A model generated the notes under the pieces. It ran no database searches. It worked only from the letters and a program-made list of their open reading frames with translations, and was not told the origin of the DNA. 64,000 bases of DNA from Paenibacillus sp. MZ04-78.2 (lineage in GTDB: Bacteria; Bacillota; Bacilli; Paenibacillales; NBRC-103111), in NCBI RefSeq assembly GCF_024213375.1, contig NZ_JANAVJ010000009.1:1-64000 (forward strand), given 5' to 3'. How positions within the stretch are numbered: the stretch's first letter is position 1; every line of letters starts with the position of its first letter. A program made the position numbers and the translations under genes. Positions 8,942-17,063 of the stretch are shown here, piece after piece.

Positions 8942-9991
8942 TCAGACACCTCCTTCCAGTATATTTCTGTAACGCATTTTTTGTTGCTCAGTCGCAAAAT
9001 CGGCATGCTTCGCAAATAAGGAAACGCATCTTTCGAAGCCTGAGTAATGCCTCAATTTCTGTGAAAGGTATAACGCATACAATAGTTCATTCAACCCGGT
9101 TATTATTTGCCGATTTCTGAAGCTGTACACTGCCTTCTCATGCCAGAAGTGAAATAATTGCGTGCCGTTTATGTATGTAATGGAAGTGTTGATCGGGGGA
9201 AGCTTCGCACAGAATTTGTCTAAAAATTCATCGATCTTAAAATTGTATAGGTTCGCCGATTCAATAACTGTAAGTAGACTTGGAAGAAGTTCGATGGGAT
9301 GCCTGTCCAAAAAGTCCGATAGCTCCGTAAGGACTTTGTCATTCCCGCATTTTAATTCAAGATTGTACATATTTGCCTTGCCCCAGATGCGAAATTTATC
9401 GACCTCCTTGTGTCCGGTTTCGTCAAGAAATTCGAACCATCCAAGTTCGGAATATTCCGAAACGTAGCGTTTCGCTTCTTCACACCGCTCTTGCATGGTT
9501 AGGGCGATTCCTTTTAGAAGAAACCCTTGTCCATAGTATACTACTAAATGTCGCTCAGATTGTAGAATTTTGGGAGGTTTGTTATTTTTTCTGTTTTCAA
9601 GCTGTCTATCGTAGATGGTTCTAGCCAAGGTTCTTAATTCATCCGCATATCTTTCGACTTTTTTCCAATTCCATAAGGTGTAATAAACATTCGCCATTTG
9701 TAGCAAGGCATCCAGCTTCACATCTTCCGGCAGATAAAAATAATGTGACTCAAATCTAGCCAACGCTTCTTTGTTTTCTTCCGATCCGATGCCAATGAGA
9801 GACTGAAATAACCGAAGCTGGCTCATAATGTATTGCGGATGGTGAGTATCCTTCACATCATCGATGACATGACGGAACAAAGGAACTGCCTCTTGCTTCC
9901 TTCCAGCCTTGTAAAGATGCTCCGCCATAGAAAAATAATGTGAAGGATCGACCTCCGATCCTAAACAGCTAACATCAGGATGTTGCCCCAT
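8942..9991 (-). CDS. Rap/AloR-like TPR peptide receptor
   Basis: 349 residues, ATG with GGGAGG upstream. It is built of helical TPR-like hairpins throughout (YFSMAEHLYKAGRKQEAV, DALLQMANVYYTLWNWKK). No helix-turn-helix is evident at the N-terminus, so it looks Rap-like (acting on a partner protein) rather than a PlcR-like DNA binder, and length fits Rap (about 380) slightly short. The downstream gene encodes a small secreted pro-peptide with a 3-base gap, the usual receptor-pheromone arrangement of the RRNPP superfamily. The target, often a sporulation or competence response regulator in Rap systems, is unknown. Confidence 0.75.
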   Translation of the reverse strand: MGQHPDVSCLGSEVDPSHYFSMAEHLYKAGRKQEAVPLFRHVIDDVKDTHHPQYIMSQLRLFQSLIGIGSEENKEALARFESHYFYLPEDVKLDALLQMANVYYTLWNWKKVERYADELRTLARTIYDRQLENRKNNKPPKILQSERHLVVYYGQGFLLKGIALTMQERCEEAKRYVSEYSELGWFEFLDETGHKEVDKFRIWGKANMYNLELKCGNDKVLTELSDFLDRHPIELLPSLLTVIESANLYNFKIDEFLDKFCAKLPPINTSITYINGTQLFHFWHEKAVYSFRNRQIITGLNELLYALYLSQKLRHYSGFERCVSLFAKHADFATEQQKMRYRNILEGGV

Positions 9992-10256
9992 TCCCTTTAC
10001 CTCCCTCGGTAGTTAAATTTTAACATAAAAAGCATACAAAAAACAATGTTTTTCCTCAATTTCTTGTTGAGAAATCCGTCGAGACGGAGAGATTGAAAGC
10101 GCAAAAAATCGAACTAACGCCAGCTTACGCCGGGCAAGGACCGTAAAAGAGGAAGATTATCATTCAAGTAGTGCGGTCAACGATTTTTGGCAAAGAAACT
10201 TTTTTACTGATTTCGCGTCTAATCAATTAAAACTATATTATGGAGGTGAATACAAA

Positions 10257-10841
10257 ATGAGGAAGTATGTAATTGGATTTGTTTGCGGTTTATTTGTTTC
10301 AATGTCTACTATAGTATACGCTTCAGATTCCATTCAAGCCTTACTATTTCCGGTTAATTTTAGTTTTAATGGGAACAAAATTGACTTGGGCGAATACAAG
10401 ATATTAAATTACGAAAATCATACTTACGTCCCAATTCGTTTTGTTGCAGAAAATACCGGAATATCGATAAGGTACAGCGCTCATGACAACGAAATCTTTC
10501 TGAATGATGCCCCCGCACAATATATCCCCTTATCCACTATATTAAAAAGTGACTTTGATAACATTACAAAAATTGAAGTTAAATTTGGAGATGGCGGAAA
10601 AGTCATACCGATTAACGAAGCCCGTACCATCGGTGAAATTTCGAGCAAACTGAAAGAAATAAAGCTTCGTAAAAAGAACGATCAATCCCCTGGTTTTGGA
10701 TATTTATATTACCTTACGATAATAGCTGGGGACAAAGAATTAAAGTATTTCAATACCCTTTCATTAGAAGATGTCAGCTACGAATCAACCCAACTAACGA
10801 AAGAGTTAGATAATTATATTTTATCATTAAGAAGTAATTGA
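10257..10841 (+). CDS. Secreted protein with copper-amine-oxidase N domain
   Basis: 194 residues, ATG after GGAGGTG. A signal peptide covers about residues 1-22 (VIGFVCGLFVSMSTIVYAS). Residues 30-85 contain the stalk-like copper amine oxidase N1 domain common in Paenibacillus exported proteins (HTYVPIRFVAENTGISI). The C-terminal half has no recognised catalytic motif. It sits alone, with 265 bases of upstream DNA in which I see no other gene, and ends at a palindromic terminator shared with the convergent gene. A cell-wall or stress-linked role is possible but unsupported. Confidence 0.7.
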   Translation: MRKYVIGFVCGLFVSMSTIVYASDSIQALLFPVNFSFNGNKIDLGEYKILNYENHTYVPIRFVAENTGISIRYSAHDNEIFLNDAPAQYIPLSTILKSDFDNITKIEVKFGDGGKVIPINEARTIGEISSKLKEIKLRKKNDQSPGFGYLYYLTIIAGDKELKYFNTLSLEDVSYESTQLTKELDNYILSLRSN

Positions 10842-10849
10842 AGTCAGAA

Positions 10850-10907
10850 ACTCCCCTTTAAGTAGACTATAGTATTTTTCTTAGACATAGTCAGCTTAAA
10901 GGGGAGT
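10850..10907. repeat. Palindromic intergenic element, copy 1
   Basis: ACTCCCCTTTAAG pairs with CTTAAAGGGGAGT, with an inner GACTATA/ATAGTC arm and a T run. The same element occurs at 35136 and 40393. Each copy lies between convergent genes, so it probably works as a two-way terminator and may be a dispersed repeat family. Confidence 0.75.
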
Positions 10908-10925
10908 TTTTGTTTGTAGAAGTTT

Positions 10926-11567
10926 TTAGATGGATTCCGGCACGAAAGACTGGACGGTTTGAACGTAATTACCGTACGGATAGATTACATCCGTTGGTTT
11001 TGAATGCCAAGAATCGCGTACAATTGCATTTCTTTGTCCATTATCAAGTATTTGATACCCGATTCCTGTTAAAGCGTGGTCTCCATAATTTAATCCGGGA
11101 GTTTGGTCTTTCCATACGCTAATAATTGCAGGTCTATAGTTATCAATTTCGTTTTGGTAGTTGGAAAAGTTTGACCAACCGTCAACATTTAAGCTATATC
11201 CGTGTTCTTTCCAATAAGCTTTGCCGCCATTAGCTGCATTTATAGAGGTAGTAGCACCATTACTATCGGTATTCATATAATAGGCAAGATCTTGAATGAT
11301 TTCATGATCAAACATAGGGCTGCCTTGACTAGTTTGTGTTAGTTTGTTGTACCCTCGCTGTTCAGACCAATATCTCACAATGTTTGCAGCGGCTGTTGGA
11401 ACGCAACCCTTATACCATGGAATATCAGGAACGCTATAAATATATCTCCCCGATGAAGAAGTAGCATTGGCGGAAACAGTTGCCAGATTGTTTGGCCCTT
11501 CTAAGTTGGTCGTTTTCGCCAATCCTTCTTGCATACTTTCCCTTGTAAACATACCTTTGGCTTTCAA
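10926..11567 (-). pseudogene. Truncated C39-like cysteine peptidase
   Basis: 213 residues from a TTG with no ribosome site. The peptidase C39-like fold is recognisable: GCVPTAAANIVRYWSEQ (catalytic Cys), DHALTGIGYQ (His) and VRDSWHS. The open frame continues upstream of the TTG as propeptide-like sequence up to about 11640 and then enters the remains of an ABC transporter gene, so the signal peptide and real start are lost. Proteins of this family are secreted, often of unknown substrate. Without an export signal and start it is probably not functional. Confidence 0.65.
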
Positions 11568-11628
11568 AGATTTTCGTTCGATTTTTCGATTGTTTTTGAG
11601 TTCGATAAAGTTATCATTATCGATCTTT

Positions 11629-12444
11629 TTAAAGTGAGCTGATGGACCAACAAAAATGCCCTAACGGTGAAATATCTGTTAACGTATTGATGATTCCGTA
11701 TGTCAGTGCATTCCAACGGGTATGAGCCAATGCTCGCTCAAGGAGCTGCTCATTTTTGCGTCCGAATTGCCCCTTTTCATAATGCTCCAATGTAAAGCTC
11801 TTAATAACCGGTATACCGTTTACTCGTTCATGTAAATACCCTTGCATTTCCGCAAGTGACTGGGACCTTGCTTTAGTCAAGGCACTTAGTCTCCTGTACA
11901 ATACTTTAACGGCAACTACATAGAGAGGGAGAATCGCAATAGCGATAAGTGTTAGCGAAGAATCCATGTAGCTCATGATTCCCAGTGCAATGGATAAGGT
12001 AACGATGTCAAGCCAAATGTTCATCATTCCCGTTTCTACCAAGCTTTTCGTCTGTTCTACATCATTCATCATTCGGGAAATAATTTCTCCCACTTTATGG
12101 TTTTGATAATATCGCAAGGAAAGCTTGTGAATGTGGTCGTATAATCGGTTGCGGATATCAAATAAGGTCCGATTCGTAATGAGTTGAGCAAAGTATTGCC
12201 GATAATATTCAATCGGATACCGAATGATTACAAATAATACAAATGCTCCGCCGATGATAAAACCGAGCTGTACAATTTTATCGTTTTGCGTGAACGAACC
12301 TAATAACAACGAATCCACTACATATTTCAAAAGTAAAGGCAAAGTAAGCGGGATGCCGAATTTGACAATCCCGATTAAGACCGTAATTAAAACAAGGCGC
12401 CAATACGGCTTTACAAATGTAAGATATGCTTTCAGACTCGACAA
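11629..12444 (-). pseudogene. Truncated ABC exporter transmembrane domain
   Basis: TTG 12444 with GGAGG eight bases upstream gives a protein starting SSLKAYLTFVKPYWRL. It has the first membrane segments of a half-size ABC exporter (YknU/YfiB-like), with the coupling-helix region LSLRYYQNHKVGEIISRMMNDVE. It stops after about 270 residues at DISPLGHFCW, so the last helix and the entire nucleotide-binding domain (Walker A, signature) are absent. The frame runs straight into the remains of the C39-like gene, marking a deletion junction near 11640. A CsoR-like box lies 60 bases upstream of the start. Confidence 0.75.
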
Positions 12445-12502
12445 ATTAGATACCTCCTTCGCTATATAATTCAACTATGGTTCACTCATCCTACTATTTT
12501 AG

Positions 12503-12523
12503 CGTACCCCACTACCCTATATT
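12503..12523. promoter_or_regulatory. CsoR-like operator before ABC exporter remnant
   Basis: GTACCCCACTACCCTATATT matches the ATACCCC-N-ACCCTATA pattern shared with the boxes before the csoR, cop and MFS genes of this island. A related GGGGGTACTATAGGG lies at 12559-12573. Binding is inferred from similarity alone. Confidence 0.5.
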
Positions 12524-12665
12524 AAATCAACTGCTTTTTCACTAATACATATAGAGACGGGGGTACTATAGGGCGAATATCGTAGCTTTGATAAAGCTGA
12601 CTATTATCAGGTCATATATCAAGCACCAAGCAAAACACTGTGCCGTAAAATGACTGCTAGAAAAA

Positions 12666-12697
12666 AATAAGGAGAGACAATCGAGTTGTCTCCCCTT
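12666..12697 (-). terminator. Terminator after first csoR
   Basis: GGGGAGACAA pairs with TTGTCTCTCC on the minus strand, followed by TTATTTTTTT. Confidence 0.75.
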
Positions 12698-12701
12698 TCC
12701 G

Positions 12702-13031
12702 TTATTTAATTAGCTTATTTACGGTGGTCATCAATTCGTCCAAAACCTCACGATCGCCTTCTTCAATCCGTTCAATCACACAGCTTTTTAAATGATGTTC
12801 CAGCAGTTGCTTTCCCAATCCATTAAGAGAGGCTTGGATCGAAGAGATCTGATGCAGCACGTCATCACAATACGTATCTCGTTCGATCATTCCCTTCACC
12901 CCGCGCACTTGCCCTTCGATACGATTCAGTCTTTGGATCAAATTGTGTTTGGTTTTTTCGGAATGATGACTCTTCCGCTCTGTAGAGGATGTATGGTCGC
13001 ATGAGACAGTCTCATGGTTGGTATGGCTCAT
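12702..13031 (-). CDS. csoR: CsoR copper-sensing repressor, copy 1
   Basis: 109 residues. A His/Ser/Thr-rich tail leads into the four-helix CsoR/DUF156 core (LIQRLNRIEGQVRGVKGMIE). The Cu(I) ligands are in place: Cys in TYCDDVL and His-x3-Cys in EHHLKSC, with a downstream acidic EEGD. CsoR proteins repress copper export genes and release DNA on binding Cu(I). Start ATG follows AAGGAG. The upstream box at 13061 suggests autoregulation. A close paralogue is encoded at 20170-20514. The following glutaredoxin, CopZ remnant and YtkA-like fragment look like a decayed copy of the larger cop block. Confidence 0.9.
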   Translation of the reverse strand: MSHTNHETVSCDHTSSTERKSHHSEKTKHNLIQRLNRIEGQVRGVKGMIERDTYCDDVLHQISSIQASLNGLGKQLLEHHLKSCVIERIEEGDREVLDELMTTVNKLIK

Positions 13032-13060
13032 TGGATCAGCTCCTTCTTATTAAATTTAAC

Positions 13061-13078
13061 ATCCCCCCTCCCCCTATG
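13061..13078. promoter_or_regulatory. CsoR-like operator before csoR copy 1
   Basis: ATCCCCCCTCCCCCTATG, a variant of the island's C-rich box, lies 30 bases before the csoR start. This position fits autorepression. Confidence 0.45.
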
Positions 13079-13172
13079 TAAAGGGGAAAAACCAGACGGT
13101 GTACCTTTTATCGCAAATAATTAAGGCATTATGGAAAGTTGTTCTACCGGCAGCATTCACAGGACAGTCAAC

Positions 13173-13418
13173 TTATGCTTCCTTCAACAAACCGCTTATT
13201 TCATTGAGATTTTCCGCGAAGCCGACGAACACCTTATCGCCAATAACAATCGTCGGCACAACTTGTTTTCCGGTCAGGTTCCAGACTTCTTCTGGATACT
13301 TAGGATCTTCTTCGCAGTTTAAATCTGTATAAGAGATTTCATTCTCTTTGAAGTAGCGTTTGGCGAAATTACAGTCACTGCAGGTCGGGATTGTATAGAT
13401 TTTTACTGGTACCTCCAT
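13173..13418 (-). CDS. Glutaredoxin-family thiol oxidoreductase
   Basis: 81 residues from ATG 13418 with AGGAG ten bases upstream. A longer GTG/TTG-type start would add six unlikely residues. The redox motif PTCSDC lies at residues 9-14, followed by KRYFKENEISY and the cis-proline region QVVPTIVIGDKVFVGF. This is the NrdH/glutaredoxin-like fold. The protein would reduce disulfides or handle bound thiols in the cytosol, and its place next to copper genes suggests protection of thiols from Cu(I). Confidence 0.85.
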   Translation of the reverse strand: MEVPVKIYTIPTCSDCNFAKRYFKENEISYTDLNCEEDPKYPEEVWNLTGKQVVPTIVIGDKVFVGFAENLNEISGLLKEA

Positions 13419-13448
13419 GTTCGATACACTCCTCACTTATCAATTATT

Positions 13449-13514
13449 TTATGCCACAACGTTATATCCCTTTTTCCGAATGGCATCCTCAATTTCGGAA
13501 ATCTGAACTTCTAT
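13449..13514 (-). pseudogene. copZ: CopZ remnant (C-terminal 21 codons)
   Basis: A GGAAGGAGGTGA ribosome site is followed almost directly by codons for VQISEIEDAIRKKGYNVVA and a stop. This matches the end of the intact CopZ at 15473 (VQIAEIQEAIQKKGYNAVLV). The start and the CxxC loop are deleted, so it is a dead copper chaperone gene. Confidence 0.75.
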
Positions 13515-13552
13515 TATTGGGTTCACCTCCTTCCACGAATAATATTAGCGAA

Positions 13553-13939
13553 TCACTTGATATCGACTACGAAAGGTACAGTGAAAACTTTTCCTTGATG
13601 TTGAAATTGACCCCAGATTTTATAGGTGCCGCTCTTCGGGAAGGAAGTCATAAACTCAGCCTTCGGTCCGGTCGCCTTTTCGTCCACCGGATGGACATGG
13701 AGATATTGCTCCGCATCATCCGATAAAATAACGACATGTCCGACAGCACCCAGATATTGCTCCAGGTTGCCAATCTCTTCCTTCGTTTGCGCGTCAACAA
13801 TAGTAAACGTAAGGGTGACTTCATCTTCCGCCCTTGTGCCGCTGAAGGTAAGCTCGACTTCTTTGCCATCGATAACTTTTACAAGCTTCTCGTCTGCTTT
13901 GACAGCTTCATGCGCTTTTTCTTCCCCCTCCACCTTCAC
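13553..13939 (-). pseudogene. N-terminally truncated YtkA-like protein gene
   Basis: The 128-residue frame from GTG 13939 is a near-copy of the second half of the YtkA-like lipoprotein at 16365 (shared LEQYLGAVGHVVILSDDA, HVHPVDEKATGPKAEFMTSF, FTVPFVVDIK). Upstream the frame reads SKELSEW and then hits TGA, so lipobox, linker and first domain are missing. There is no ribosome site for the GTG. The family is exported and linked to copper or redox loci. This copy lacks any export signal and is likely a decay product of a duplicated block. Confidence 0.7.
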
Positions 13940-14011
13940 CCATTCACTGAGCTCCTTACTGCCTCTTCATAGTACTCATTCCCCCTGTCAGTACCTCGTT
14001 ATCACTCACTC

Positions 14012-14079
14012 AAAAAAAGGACACCCTCCCTTCAGAGCCGGATTCGAACCGGCCTATTCGAAGGCAAGATGCCCTTTTT
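14012..14079. terminator. Hairpin with tRNA T-arm-like core
   Basis: An outer imperfect stem (AAAGGGC...CCTTC with GAAGG...GTCCTTT) flanks a perfect GCCGG/CCGGC stem with loop TTCGAAT at 14037-14053. The minus strand ends in TTTTTTT. It follows the ferredoxin-NADP reductase gene and probably terminates it. Confidence 0.6.
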
Positions 14080-14081
14080 GC

Positions 14082-15077
14082 TTACACTTTCATATTGCTG
14101 CTATGCCCGGGTGAAAGCTTGGCTTCCGGATCGATGTAAACTTTGGCATTGTTAATGGCGGTCGGCGCTTCTCCGAATCCGACGGCAATCAGCTTCAGCT
14201 TGCCTGGATAAGTCGTAATATCTCCGGCCGCGAAGATGCCGGGAATGTTCGTCTCCATCTTCGTATCGACAACGAGTGAACCGCCCTCGACGGCAAGTCC
14301 CCACTCTCGGATCGGTCCCAGTGAACTAACGAAACCGAAATTGATGAGGACTTCGTCAACTTCGACCATCGTCTTCGTTTGGGTCTTCACGTTGGTCAGC
14401 ACAACCCGCTCGATGCTTTCCTCTCCGTGAAGCGCCGTAATCTCGGTCGGCACGACGACATTGACTTTGGACTGCATAAGCAACTCGACGCTATGCTCGT
14501 GAGCCCGGAATTTATCACGGCGATGAACGAGCGTCACCCGCTCTGCGATTGGCTCAAGCATCAGCGACCAATCCAAAGCGGAATCACCGCCGCCGCTAAT
14601 GAGCACCTTCTTGCCGCGGAATCGCTCCAGATCGCTGACGAAGTAATGAAGATTGGAATTCTCGAAACGCATCGCTTCCGGTAGTTCCAACCTGCGCGGC
14701 TCGAAGGCACCGACACCAGCAGTGATGATGACGGCTTTCGCTTGGTGAACGGCGCGATCCGTGACGATCTCAAACGACCGTTCACCGAGCTTGCGCACAG
14801 CCAGCACCTTCTCCTCGAGTCTGACGTCAGTTCGGAACAACTCCATCTGATTCTTTAAATGATCGACAAGCTCCTGGGCTTTCACTTTAGGGAAGCCGGC
14901 TACGTCGTAGATCATTTTCTCCGGATACAAAGCGGCGAGTTGGCCGCCGAGCTGCGGCATACTTTCTATTAGTGTAACCGACATCTGTCTCATGCCGCCG
15001 TAGAAGGCGGCAAACATGCCAGCAGGACCGCCTCCAATAATGGCTACGTCCGAGTTCGTGATGATTTTGTCGTACAT
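14082..15077 (-). CDS. Ferredoxin-NADP reductase, YumC type
   Basis: 331 residues, the usual length for the thioredoxin-reductase-like (TRLF) class. FAD-binding [14 protein letters not shown] is near residue 15, followed by [18 protein letters not shown]. The NADPH site is [14 protein letters not shown], and the C-terminal FAD motif is [20 protein letters not shown]. The CxxC of true thioredoxin reductase is absent, as expected. It moves electrons between NADPH and ferredoxin. A ferredoxin gene lies 35 bases upstream, and a sirohaem-reductase-like gene further up, so the three could form one electron chain. Confidence 0.9.
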   Translation of the reverse strand: MYDKIITNSDVAIIGGGPAGMFAAFYGGMRQMSVTLIESMPQLGGQLAALYPEKMIYDVAGFPKVKAQELVDHLKNQMELFRTDVRLEEKVLAVRKLGERSFEIVTDRAVHQAKAVIITAGVGAFEPRRLELPEAMRFENSNLHYFVSDLERFRGKKVLISGGGDSALDWSLMLEPIAERVTLVHRRDKFRAHEHSVELLMQSKVNVVVPTEITALHGEESIERVVLTNVKTQTKTMVEVDEVLINFGFVSSLGPIREWGLAVEGGSLVVDTKMETNIPGIFAAGDITTYPGKLKLIAVGFGEAPTAINNAKVYIDPEAKLSPGHSSNMKV

Positions 15078-15111
15078 TCTTTAGTACCCCCGAAGCAGTT
15101 CTTTCTTCCAT

Positions 15112-15417
<306 letters not shown>

Positions 15418-15472
15418 TTAAAGAGCTAATTGCAGTTATATTTCCACAAAGCCGATAAGATCGTATGATATA

Positions 15473-15679
15473 TTACACCAGTACGGCGTTATATCCTTTT
15501 TTCTGAATGGCTTCCTGAATCTCGGCAATCTGAACCTTGGCTTCGTCAAACCGAACATCTACCGTGCCCTGCTCAAAATTAACGCGACCTTCAGCGCCGA
15601 TTGCACTAATCGCACCTTCAATTCTCGGAACACAAGAACGGCAAGTCATGCCCTGTACTTGGACGGTTGCTTCTTTCAT
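15473..15679 (-). CDS. copZ: Copper chaperone CopZ-like HMA protein
   Basis: 68 residues with ATG after AAAGGAGGTG. The HMA fold is complete: Cu(I)-binding GMTCRSC at 10-16, VNFEQGTVDVRFDEAKV and the last helix EIQEAIQKKGY. Such proteins pass Cu(I) to CopA and CsoR. It is the second intact copZ in the island (the other is at 19520) and the closest relative of the remnant at 13449. The Arg in the CxxC loop differs from the QH of the other copy, so their metal affinity or partners may differ. Confidence 0.88.
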   Translation of the reverse strand: MKEATVQVQGMTCRSCVPRIEGAISAIGAEGRVNFEQGTVDVRFDEAKVQIAEIQEAIQKKGYNAVLV

Positions 15680-15711
15680 TGGTTTTCACCTCCTTTCAAT
15701 GGCTGGATTCT

Positions 15712-16335
15712 TTATCCTGCGACCTGTTGCAGCTGCTCTAGCGAAATCCGATCCACAAACTTGCTGAACTTTTCCTTGCCTTTGGCATGTTCTATATAAT
15801 AATCAATGATAGCCATAATGGCGGGAATGAGTCGATCTTCCGCGACTCCCTCGCGAAGCAGCTTGGCGAAGGAGGTTTTAAGCCCCTTCGACTCACCGCC
15901 AACATAAATATTAAACTTGTCACGCATTTTGATAACACCGATATCCTTAATGAGCGGTTCACTTGTACCTAACGCGCATCCGGCATAGCCGATCTTAAGC
16001 GGTGTAGGCGTTTCAATGCCAGCTATGGCTTGATTCAAGGCTTTGGCCGTTTCAAGCCCCGCTTCCTCGGCGCCTTTACAGAAATTGCAGGCGATCAAGC
16101 TCTTGGTTACAAACCCGGCAGGATTCACTTCAAGACCATTACGCTCAAGCTCTTCCTTGATAGCTTCCCGTCGTTCGATCGGCACTTCTGCATAGAGCTG
16201 TTTGAAGGCGGTCATTTCCACTTTCGCATCGGTCCCTACGATCGTGCCGATTTGGACAAGCTGGTTTGGCGTGAATAAGCTGCCACCAAGCTGTATCGCC
16301 GGACTTATGGCAATTTTTACTTTTTCACCCACCAT
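15712..16335 (-). CDS. Nitrite/sulfite reductase half-domain protein
   Basis: 207 residues, ATG after GGAG. An N-terminal ferredoxin-like half domain (VKIAISPAIQLGGSLFTPNQL) is followed by a 4Fe-4S/sirohaem-type region with IACNFCKGAEEAG and GYAGCALGTSEPLI. It is about one third of a full sirohaem reductase. Stand-alone proteins of this kind occur in Firmicutes and their reaction is not established. A redox role in sulfur or copper handling is suggested by the flanking copZ, ferredoxin and reductase genes. Confidence 0.75.
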   Translation of the reverse strand: MVGEKVKIAISPAIQLGGSLFTPNQLVQIGTIVGTDAKVEMTAFKQLYAEVPIERREAIKEELERNGLEVNPAGFVTKSLIACNFCKGAEEAGLETAKALNQAIAGIETPTPLKIGYAGCALGTSEPLIKDIGVIKMRDKFNIYVGGESKGLKTSFAKLLREGVAEDRLIPAIMAIIDYYIEHAKGKEKFSKFVDRISLEQLQQVAG

Positions 16336-16364
16336 GATCTACTCCTCTGTGCAAACTTAACGAA

Positions 16365-17044
16365 TCACTTGATATCGACTACGAAAGGTACGGTGAACAC
16401 TTTTCCTTGATGCTGAAATTGTCCCCAGATTTTATACATACCGCTATTCGGGAAGGAAGTCATAAACTCAGCCTTCGGTCCGGTCGCCTTTTCGTCCACG
16501 GGATGGACATGGAGATATTTCTCCGCATCATCCGATAAAATAACGACATGTCCGACAGCACCCAGATATTGCTCCAGGTTGCTGATCCCTTTCTTCGTTT
16601 GCACATCTGCAATATGAAACGTAAGTGTGACTTCGTCTTGCGCCTTCGTGCTGCTTAACGTAAGCTCGACTTGTTTGCCATCTACAACTTTCACAAGCTT
16701 TTCGTCCGCTTTGACAGCTTCATGCTCTTTTTCTTTTCCCTCTACCTTCACCCATTCACTGAGCGTAGTGCTCGATCCGCCCTTCGGAACAAAATCGGCA
16801 TAGAGCTTGTAGTCCCCGCCTCCGGGAAACGAGGTATCGATCGAAAACTTTCCGTTTCCATCAAACTAGCATCGTGCCCACCATGCTCTCCATGTCCTGT
16901 ACTTGGAGCTGCTGTATTTTCTTGATTCTGATTGCTGCCGCCATGACTTGAATATGTGTCTTCCTTGGGCGTTCCGCAAGCAGTCAGTACCCCGAAAGCC
17001 AACACACCTGTTAAAAGCAGCACCCGTTTTCTCTTCGTATGAAT
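16365..17044 (-). pseudogene. Frameshifted YtkA-like lipoprotein gene
   Basis: Two frames make one protein. The first encodes a lipoprotein signal (VLAFGVLTACGTPKED) and a His/Gly-rich stretch (HGEHGGHD). It then loses frame near 16868, and the sequence continues in another frame as DGNGKFSIDTSFPGGGDYKL, SEWVKVEGKEKEHE and the YtkA-like C-terminal domain ending FTVPFVVDIK. The only codon at the correct distance from AGGAG is ATT (17044-17042), so the start also looks damaged. An intact protein would be anchored outside the membrane and possibly bind copper through its His cluster. Confidence 0.75.
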
Positions 17045-17063
17045 TGACTCTCCTAATCCTTTG

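Noticed and set aside
14037-14053. A tRNA gene
   Set aside because: Only the T arm is present. No D arm, anticodon arm or acceptor stem can be built from the flanks.
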